A stretch of 37,433 bases of DNA from Actinomycetota bacterium. Lineage in GTDB: Bacteria; Actinomycetota; Coriobacteriia; Anaerosomatales; UBA912. The position numbers were made by a program, and so were the translations under genes. Location of the stretch: contig JAMDCK010000058.1 in the NCBI GenBank assembly GCA_023488435.1, positions 1 through 37,433 on the forward strand, read 5' to 3'. Below are positions 32,399-37,433 of this stretch, piece after piece (positions within the stretch are counted from its first letter, which is position 1; every line of letters begins with the position of its first letter). The notes below the pieces were generated by a model. That model did no database searches, had not been told where the DNA came from, and worked only from the letters and a program-made list of their open reading frames with translations.

Positions 32399-32527
32399 TA
32401 CCCCTCTAAGATAGTCGTGTCCGACGGCGCATTTTTGCGATGTCCTTGTCGGATGGAGCAGTCAACGCTTACCCCGGTCAAGTGCCGCGAGTAGGCAAGA
32501 ACTCGACGGATCTAGAGGAGTGAATCA

Positions 32528-33814
32528 GTGGAAATATTCATTCCCATGCTCGTACTCGGGCTGGTCACGAGTCTGCACTGCGTGTCTATGTGCGGCCCGA
32601 TGGTCATCACCTACGCGCTGAAAGGGACAGAGGAAGGATCTCTCGCCGAGAAGGTCGTTCCCAACCTTGCTTACCAGTTCGCAAAGATATTCAGCTACGT
32701 CCTTGTGGGACTGGCCCTGGGTGCTCTCGGCGGGCTGATAGACCTTGCGGCTCTTCGGCCTTATGTCATGGTGCTGGCAGGCGCGTTCATGATAGTGCTG
32801 GCGCTTGGAATGACGGGAAAGTTCCCGTGGGCGGCCCGGTTGACCCCGCGCCCGCCGAAGTTCCTGCTCGCAGCGATGAACAAGGTTCGAGTCAGAGCGA
32901 ACACTCAGGCCGCAGCCGACCAGAGCTCACTTAGCACCCCTGTGCTTTTTGGGTTGCTGACGGGGCTCATGCCATGCGCCCCGCTCATCGCCGCGCAACT
33001 CCAGGCCATCGCCGCCGGGGATGCACTCACAGGGGCGCTCGGAATGATGGCGTTTGGGCTCGGAACGGCCCCGTTGATGTTGGGCTTTGGCATGGCGTCG
33101 AGTCTGCTGCCAGCTAAGCTGAAGCAACGGGCGATGATCGTGCTTGCGGTAGTGGTGCTGGCGTTCGGCTTCACGTACTTGAACCGGGGAGCGATGTTGC
33201 TCGGGTCACCCGTGACCTTCCAGTCGGTCACGCAGTCAATCCTCCAAGGGCCTGCGCAAGGTCCCGTCGGGGGCTTCACTGCAGGACCTGACGGGGTCGT
33301 CGAAGTGCCGCTGACGATTGCTAACGTTCGTTTCGAGCCGTCTTCGGTGGTTATTCCGGATGGGCAGCCGGTGCGATTGATAGTGGATCGCCGAGAAGCT
33401 AATGCCTGCTCGGATCAGCTGGCAATCCCGCAGATGAACATCCTGGTGGACCTGGAACCGAATGCCACAACAGTAGTCGATCTGCCGGCTGTGGCGGCAG
33501 GCACCTATACTCTTACTTGCGGCATGGGCATGATGGCCGGAAGCATAGTGGCTGGCGTCCCCGCGGCAGCATCAGGGGTATCCCCGCTTCTGCTCGCATT
33601 GTTCGTGGTGGTAGCCATAGCCTTCGGCTTTGTCGTCCACAGACAACGGAGCCAAGGAGCAATGTCGCGGTCTGTTGACGGCAATGAGCGCAAAGGCGCA
33701 TCCTCGCCTATGGAGCCAGCTCGGTATCTTGGATTCACTCTGACCGAGGTGGCTGTGGTAGCGGGCTTGCTCTTGCTAGCGATATTGGCCGGGCAGGTGC
33801 TTGGCGGGTCCTGA
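32528..33814 (+). CDS. DsbD_2/TauE-SafE-like membrane protein fused to a cupredoxin domain
   Basis: This 428-residue protein begins at a GTG behind AGAGGAG. The first 230 residues form a six-helix membrane domain of the cytochrome-biogenesis transmembrane/TauE-SafE-like type, with the signature TSLHCVSMCGPMVI (H17, C18, C22) and GLMPCAPLIAAQ (about C149). Residues about 255-345 look like a cupredoxin: VRFEPSSVVIPDGQPVRLIV, then NACSDQLAIPQ and TYTLTCGMGMMAGSIV carrying the likely copper ligands Cys, Cys and Met. A further helix (about 350-368), a charged cytoplasmic-looking loop and a final helix follow. Relatives are found beside copper ATPases and cytochrome oxidase assembly genes. A role in moving copper or reductant across the membrane is inference. 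Confidence 0.83.
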   Translation: MEIFIPMLVLGLVTSLHCVSMCGPMVITYALKGTEEGSLAEKVVPNLAYQFAKIFSYVLVGLALGALGGLIDLAALRPYVMVLAGAFMIVLALGMTGKFPWAARLTPRPPKFLLAAMNKVRVRANTQAAADQSSLSTPVLFGLLTGLMPCAPLIAAQLQAIAAGDALTGALGMMAFGLGTAPLMLGFGMASSLLPAKLKQRAMIVLAVVVLAFGFTYLNRGAMLLGSPVTFQSVTQSILQGPAQGPVGGFTAGPDGVVEVPLTIANVRFEPSSVVIPDGQPVRLIVDRREANACSDQLAIPQMNILVDLEPNATTVVDLPAVAAGTYTLTCGMGMMAGSIVAGVPAAASGVSPLLLALFVVVAIAFGFVVHRQRSQGAMSRSVDGNERKGASSPMEPARYLGFTLTEVAVVAGLLLLAILAGQVLGGS

Positions 33815-33859
33815 CCCAGGCAATGTACTAATTACGATTCTCACTAAGGAGATGGATCG

Positions 33860-34399
33860 ATGACGAAACAGAATGTAACGAACGCAGGAGACCTGACGTT
33901 CATCAAATATGCACTGGTGGCAGCGCTGATACTGCTGGCTTTCCTCATGTCCTACCAGTTCGCCCGCGGTGGAGCTGCGGCCGAGGCCTCGTTGGCCGGA
34001 CAGTCGGCGACAGCCCCCGGTTGCGGCAGCGGAGCAGGTGGCTGCGGGAGTAGCGGAGCAGGCGGTTGCGGGAGTAGCGGAGCAGGCGGTTGCGGATCGG
34101 GATCTGGCCAGATCATCGAAGGCGCAGCGACGCTTGACCCAGACGGAATCCAGCGGATATCGGTCGACGTGAGCGCTGGATTCAACCCCAACGTCATCCG
34201 GCTGGCCGCCGGAGTACCTGCTCAGATCACCTTCGGGCAGGGTGCGGGCTGCTTCGCCGAGGTAATGAGCCGCGACCTCGGATTCTTCCAGGATCTGACT
34301 GGTGGCCCTCAGGTAATCAGCTTGCCGGCGCTTGAGCCGGGTGCGTACGAGTTCGCCTGCGGGATGGAGATGGTCTTCGGCTCCATCGTGGTCGAGTAG
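33860..34399 (+). CDS. Membrane-anchored cupredoxin with Cys-Gly-rich linker
   Basis: This is a 179-residue extracytoplasmic protein. One N-terminal helix (about 15-33) anchors it. A glycine-rich linker then holds four cysteines at spacing 7, 8 and 8 (C55, C62, C70, C78), in repeats of CGSSGAGG. The C-terminal cupredoxin-like domain (about 90-179) has ligand candidates in GAGCFAEVMSRDLG (C131) and YEFACGMEMVFGSIVVE (C167, M169, M171). The domain resembles the one in the preceding gene. AAGGAGATG lies upstream of the ATG. It ends 12 bases before copA and is probably in the same operon, so it may accept copper exported by CopA or load it onto a partner. Confidence 0.82.
   Translation: MTKQNVTNAGDLTFIKYALVAALILLAFLMSYQFARGGAAAEASLAGQSATAPGCGSGAGGCGSSGAGGCGSSGAGGCGSGSGQIIEGAATLDPDGIQRISVDVSAGFNPNVIRLAAGVPAQITFGQGAGCFAEVMSRDLGFFQDLTGGPQVISLPALEPGAYEFACGMEMVFGSIVVE
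34043..34090 (+). repeat. 24-bp tandem repeats encoding the CGSSGAGG linker
   Basis: Two identical 24-bp units lie at 34043-34066 and 34067-34090, with a partial, diverged unit before and another after. They stay in frame and each adds one cysteine to the linker. Confidence 0.85.
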
Positions 34400-34411
34400 G
34401 AGATGACGAGA

Positions 34412-36760
34412 ATGAACACGAACAACACATCCAATGCCGCCACTTCGGCGGAACAGGAAACCACTACTTTTGCGATTTCCGGAATGACCTGCGCTTCATG
34501 CGTAGCGGTCATCGAGAAGACACTCGGGGTCACCGACGGCGTGTCGAAAGCATCGGTGAACCTAGCAAGCGAGACGGCCACGGTCGTCTTCGATCCGGCT
34601 GTGATCGATGCCGACGGCATCGTGGGAGCCATCACCAAGGTCGGTTTCAAGGCGACGCCTAGACAGGCTCCTGGCGAAGCGGGGGTCGCACCGGCGGACC
34701 TCCAGCGGGAGGCACAGGAGAAGCACTTCAGGCACGAGAAGGCGATGTTCATCTTCGCACTCAGCCTGTCGCTCCCCGCGTTGCTCTTCACGATGGTCCC
34801 GCCGTACATGATGGAGGTCCCGGCTGCGCTGGCCACGTGGCTAGCCAACACCTTTGGCGGGGCGTGGGATCCATTCATGGTGAAGAAGTACCTTGGCTTC
34901 GTGCTGGCGACGCCCGTCCAGTTCATCGCCGGAGCACAGTTCTATCGCGGCTTCTGGCACGCGATCAAGAGGCGTACCGGGAACATGGACACTCTGATCG
35001 CCATCGGAACGAGCGCGGCATACTTCTACAGCCTCGTGGCCACATTCGTTCCGAAGTTCGCGGCAGAGCCCATCTTCTACGAAGTGGCTGCGATGCTCAT
35101 AACCTTCGTTATCCTCGGCAAGTTGCTCGAGGCTCGGGCCAAGGGTAAGGCAAGCGACGCGATCAAGAAGCTCATGGGGCTGGCTGCCAAGACGGCGCGA
35201 GTCGTCAGGGATGAGCAGCTCGTGGACGTACCGGTCGAGCAGGTCGTCGTCGGGGATGTCGTCGTGGTTCGACCGGGGGAGAAGATCCCGGTCGATGGAG
35301 TGCTCGTCGAGGGTCGCTCCAGCGTAGACGAATCGATGCTCACAGGAGAATCCATCCCTGTCGAGAAGAATCCTGGCGACCCCGTCATCGGCGCGACCAT
35401 CAACAAGCTGGGATCGTTCAGGTTCAGCGCGACCAAGGTCGGAGCGGATACGGCCCTTGCGCAGATCATTAAGCTGGTGGAAGAGGCCCAAGGCTCCAAG
35501 GCCCCGGTCCAGCGATTCGCCGACAGGATCAGCGCGGTGTTCGTGCCCGCAGTCGTGGCCTTCGCAATCGTGACGTTCCTGGTCTGGTTCCTCCTCGGGC
35601 CGTCGCTCTTCCCCGGAGCGATGGGTGAGTTCAGCCCGTTCGTGAAGGCGCTGCTGGTCGGTACGGCGGTACTCGTGATCGCCTGCCCCTGCGCCCTGGG
35701 TCTGGCCACGCCGACGGCGATCATGGTCGGGACTGGTAAGGGTGCCGAGAACGGCATCCTCATCAAGAGCGCCGAGGCGCTGGAGACCACACACAAGGTC
35801 AAGGCGATCATCTTCGACAAGACCGGCACGCTGACTCACGGCAAGCCGGTGGTCACCGAGTTCGAGACCGTCGGCGGATTCGACTCCAAGGTTCTGCTCG
35901 GCTTGGCGGCATCGCTCGAGCGTTCGAGCGAGCACCCCCTCGCCGAGGCGATCGTGGCTTACGCCGAGGATAGCGGCGCCGAGATCCCCGCAGCTCGCGA
36001 TTTCATCGCGGTGCCTGGTCACGGCGTCGAAGGCATGGTCGCCGAGCGCAGCGTGTCCTTGGGCAACCGCAAGCTGATGGAGCGCCATGGCGTGAGCATC
36101 GATGCCATCGGCGGCAGGCTCGAGCAGCTTGAGGGCGAGGGCAAGACCGTCATGCTCGTGGCGGTCGACGGGGTCCTAGCCGGGCTTGTCGCAGTCGCGG
36201 ACACCCTGAAGGAGAACAGCAAGGAAGCCGTCGCTCGCCTGAAGGAGATGGGTGTCGAGGTCTACATGATCACCGGTGACAACAGGCGGACCGCCGAGGC
36301 GATCGCCGCGCAGGCAGGAATCGCCCCGAGCAACGTGCTCGCCGAGGTGCTGCCCGAGCATAAGGCCGCCGAGGTCTCGAAGCTGCAGGCCAAGGGGCTG
36401 AGCGTAGCGATGGTCGGCGACGGCATCAACGACACGCCGGCGTTGGCGCAAGCCAATGTGGGTATCGCCATGGGAGCCGGAACCGATGTCGCGATGGAGA
36501 CCGGCGAGATCGTGCTCATGAAGAACGACCTTCGGGATGTCGTCACGGCCATCGAGCTCTCGAAGCGCACCATCAGGAAGATCTACCAGAACTTCTTCTG
36601 GGCGCTGGGGTACAACACCCTGGGCATCCCGGTGGCTGCTCTCGGACTTCTGCGTCCGGAGCTTGCCGGCGCTGCGATGGCTCTGTCGAGCGTGAGTGTC
36701 GTGACCAGCTCGCTGCTGCTCAGGCGCTTCAAGCCGTCCCTGGCCAAGAAGAAATCCTGA
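34412..36760 (+). CDS. copA: Copper-exporting P1B-type ATPase CopA
   Basis: CopA pumps Cu(I) from the cytoplasm with ATP. AGGAG at 34398-34402 is nine bases before ATG 34412 but touches ATG 34403, so 34412 is preferred (782 residues). One N-terminal heavy-metal-associated domain carries GMTCASC (C27, C30). The membrane metal site is [10 protein letters not shown] (about 425). Phosphorylation is at DKTGTLTHG (about D469), the nucleotide-binding His is in [10 protein letters not shown], and the hinge motifs are [14 protein letters not shown] and [12 protein letters not shown] (about 670). The last helices contain [11 protein letters not shown] and [12 protein letters not shown], the Cu(I)-type signature. 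It lies in a run with two cupredoxin genes, which supports copper over silver or other ions. Confidence 0.95.
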   Translation: MNTNNTSNAATSAEQETTTFAISGMTCASCVAVIEKTLGVTDGVSKASVNLASETATVVFDPAVIDADGIVGAITKVGFKATPRQAPGEAGVAPADLQREAQEKHFRHEKAMFIFALSLSLPALLFTMVPPYMMEVPAALATWLANTFGGAWDPFMVKKYLGFVLATPVQFIAGAQFYRGFWHAIKRRTGNMDTLIAIGTSAAYFYSLVATFVPKFAAEPIFYEVAAMLITFVILGKLLEARAKGKASDAIKKLMGLAAKTARVVRDEQLVDVPVEQVVVGDVVVVRPGEKIPVDGVLVEGRSSVDESMLTGESIPVEKNPGDPVIGATINKLGSFRFSATKVGADTALAQIIKLVEEAQGSKAPVQRFADRISAVFVPAVVAFAIVTFLVWFLLGPSLFPGAMGEFSPFVKALLVGTAVLVIACPCALGLATPTAIMVGTGKGAENGILIKSAEALETTHKVKAIIFDKTGTLTHGKPVVTEFETVGGFDSKVLLGLAASLERSSEHPLAEAIVAYAEDSGAEIPAARDFIAVPGHGVEGMVAERSVSLGNRKLMERHGVSIDAIGGRLEQLEGEGKTVMLVAVDGVLAGLVAVADTLKENSKEAVARLKEMGVEVYMITGDNRRTAEAIAAQAGIAPSNVLAEVLPEHKAAEVSKLQAKGLSVAMVGDGINDTPALAQANVGIAMGAGTDVAMETGEIVLMKNDLRDVVTAIELSKRTIRKIYQNFFWALGYNTLGIPVAALGLLRPELAGAAMALSSVSVVTSSLLLRRFKPSLAKKKS

Positions 36761-36800
36761 CCGGCGGCTGCGCTGGCCTTTCGAAGAAAAGGACACTGAG

Positions 36801-37277
36801 ATGAAGAAACTGATCAAGATCGCAGCGCTGGTGATAGCCGCCGCTGCACTGGGAGTGATAACCCTGTACTCGTTCCAGGCCGCTGCCGAGGGCGACGGCA
36901 AGATGCTGGGCATCGTTGTCGCCGACGAGAACGTCGACCTCGAGGCCACGACCCACCCGGGCACTGACACCACCGTCGTAGTGGACAGGATTCTCGCACC
37001 CGATGACTCCTGGGTGGTCGTCCACCTCTACAAGGATGGGATGCCCGGCCCGAAGATCGGTATCACGCGGGTCGACAAAGGCGAGAGTCGCAATGTCGTG
37101 GTGGAGCTGGATGGCGAGTTCTCGGCGGATGAACCGCTCCTCGTGGTTTTGCATGCGGATCGCGGGATCCAAGAGCGCTTTGAGTTCGCCATGGACTATT
37201 TCGATAAGAGCCCCGATAAGCCATACTTTGTCGACGGGATGAAGCTGTCGGCGAAACTGGAGCCTGAAGCACGGTAA
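36801..37277 (+). CDS. Exported DUF7282-like protein
   Basis: This 158-residue protein has an N-terminal signal or anchor (KIAALVIAAAALGVITLYSF, about 6-25) and a small beta domain. The block VVVDRILAPDDSWVVVHLYKDG, followed by GITRVDKGESRNVVVELDGE and LLVVLHADRG, resembles the DUF7282 family of extracytoplasmic beta-sandwich proteins. No cysteine or His-rich metal site is seen. It begins 40 bases after copA and probably belongs to the same transcript. Function unknown. Confidence 0.75.
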   Translation: MKKLIKIAALVIAAAALGVITLYSFQAAAEGDGKMLGIVVADENVDLEATTHPGTDTTVVVDRILAPDDSWVVVHLYKDGMPGPKIGITRVDKGESRNVVVELDGEFSADEPLLVVLHADRGIQERFEFAMDYFDKSPDKPYFVDGMKLSAKLEPEAR

Positions 37278-37318
37278 GCCCGGCGTATCGGGATTATTCG
37301 ACAAGCAAGGGAGATCGG
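37278..37318 (+). other. Short gap with a weak hairpin before hisG
   Basis: CCCG/CGGG near 37279-37292 with ATTATT after it could be a weak terminator. GGGAG before the hisG ATG is the ribosome site. Confidence 0.35.
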
Positions 37319-37433
37319 ATGCTGTCATTAGCGCTGCCGAAGGGTTCGCTGGAGGAACAGACACTTGCGCTGTTCGCTCAAGCCGACCTAGAGGTCAAGA
37401 AGTCGAGTCGGGCCTACAACCCCACGATCGACG
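37319..37433 (+). CDS. hisG: ATP phosphoribosyltransferase HisG, 5' part
   Basis: HisG catalyses the first step of histidine synthesis, joining ATP and PRPP. The first 38 residues include MLSLALPKGSLEEQTLALF and KKSSRAYNPTID, which match the N-terminus of HisG. The gene continues beyond the right edge, so the short or long form cannot be decided with certainty. Confidence 0.85.
   Translation, partial: MLSLALPKGSLEEQTLALFAQADLEVKKSSRAYNPTID

Noticed and set aside
32420-32460. Imperfect hairpin (TCCGAC...GTCGGA with CGCATTTTTGCG inside) as a copper operator or terminator
   Set aside because: It matches no copper-regulator site I know and lacks a T-run; too weak to call.
34841-36088. Minus-strand frame of 415 codons opposite copA
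   Set aside because: Antisense shadow of an unmistakable P-type ATPase.

Overview
The window is high-GC bacterial chromosome, packed with short gaps and frequent 4-base stop/start overlaps (ATGA or GTGA). The gene set suggests a free-living, probably anaerobic member of the Actinomycetota, possibly an environmental Coriobacteriia-like lineage. The reasons are a ThiH-type (oxygen-sensitive) thiazole pathway, a UPF0182 protein, several cell-wall-binding-repeat-2 (CWB2) surface proteins, an LPXTG surface protein and many actinobacterial-style GTG starts. This placement is inference. No rRNA, tRNA, CRISPR array, insertion sequence or phage gene was seen.

Layout. (1) 1-3850, minus strand: a thiamine operon read as promoter, TPP riboswitch, intrinsic terminator, thiF, thiS, thiG, thiH, thiE (cut by the window edge). 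(2) 3837-6842: a DegT-family aminotransferase divergent from a PglC-like phosphoglycosyl transferase, followed by an EamA transporter. (3) 6835-12492: surface and fold-related genes: a secreted zincin with TIG and CWB2 repeats, a hemolysin-III protein, a second CWB2 protein, a SlyD-like FKBP isomerase and a small winged-helix-like protein. (4) 12536-24113: two copies of a two-gene cassette, a HEAT-repeat protein overlapped by an HD-GYP protein. Copy A is on the minus strand and copy B on the plus strand. They flank a CNNM/CorC-like CBS protein, a methyltransferase, murJ and maf. (5) 24154-30706: a UPF0182 membrane protein, a solitary DNA methyltransferase, a 59-residue winged-helix protein, purD and a HemN/HemW-family radical SAM protein. 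(6) 30707-31218: a gene-poor stretch with hairpins and a duplicated translation start. (7) 31219-37277: an LPXTG surface protein, then a probable copper-handling group: a four-cysteine small membrane protein, a DsbD_2/TauE-SafE-like membrane protein fused to a cupredoxin, a Cys-Gly-rich anchored cupredoxin, a CopA ATPase and a DUF7282-like protein. (8) The start of hisG at the right edge.

The most interesting signal is the duplicated HEAT plus HD-GYP cassette. All four proteins carry what looks like the same N-terminal module of about 100 residues. Copy B has an intact HD-GYP active site, while copy A has lost a conserved Asp and the Tyr of GYP. Together they look like an uncharacterised signalling unit, probably linked to cyclic-di-GMP or a related nucleotide. 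The second candidate is the copper group, whose parts would make a plausible relay of copper across and outside the membrane. Start sites below were chosen by hand from Shine-Dalgarno spacing, so some differ from the longest open frame.
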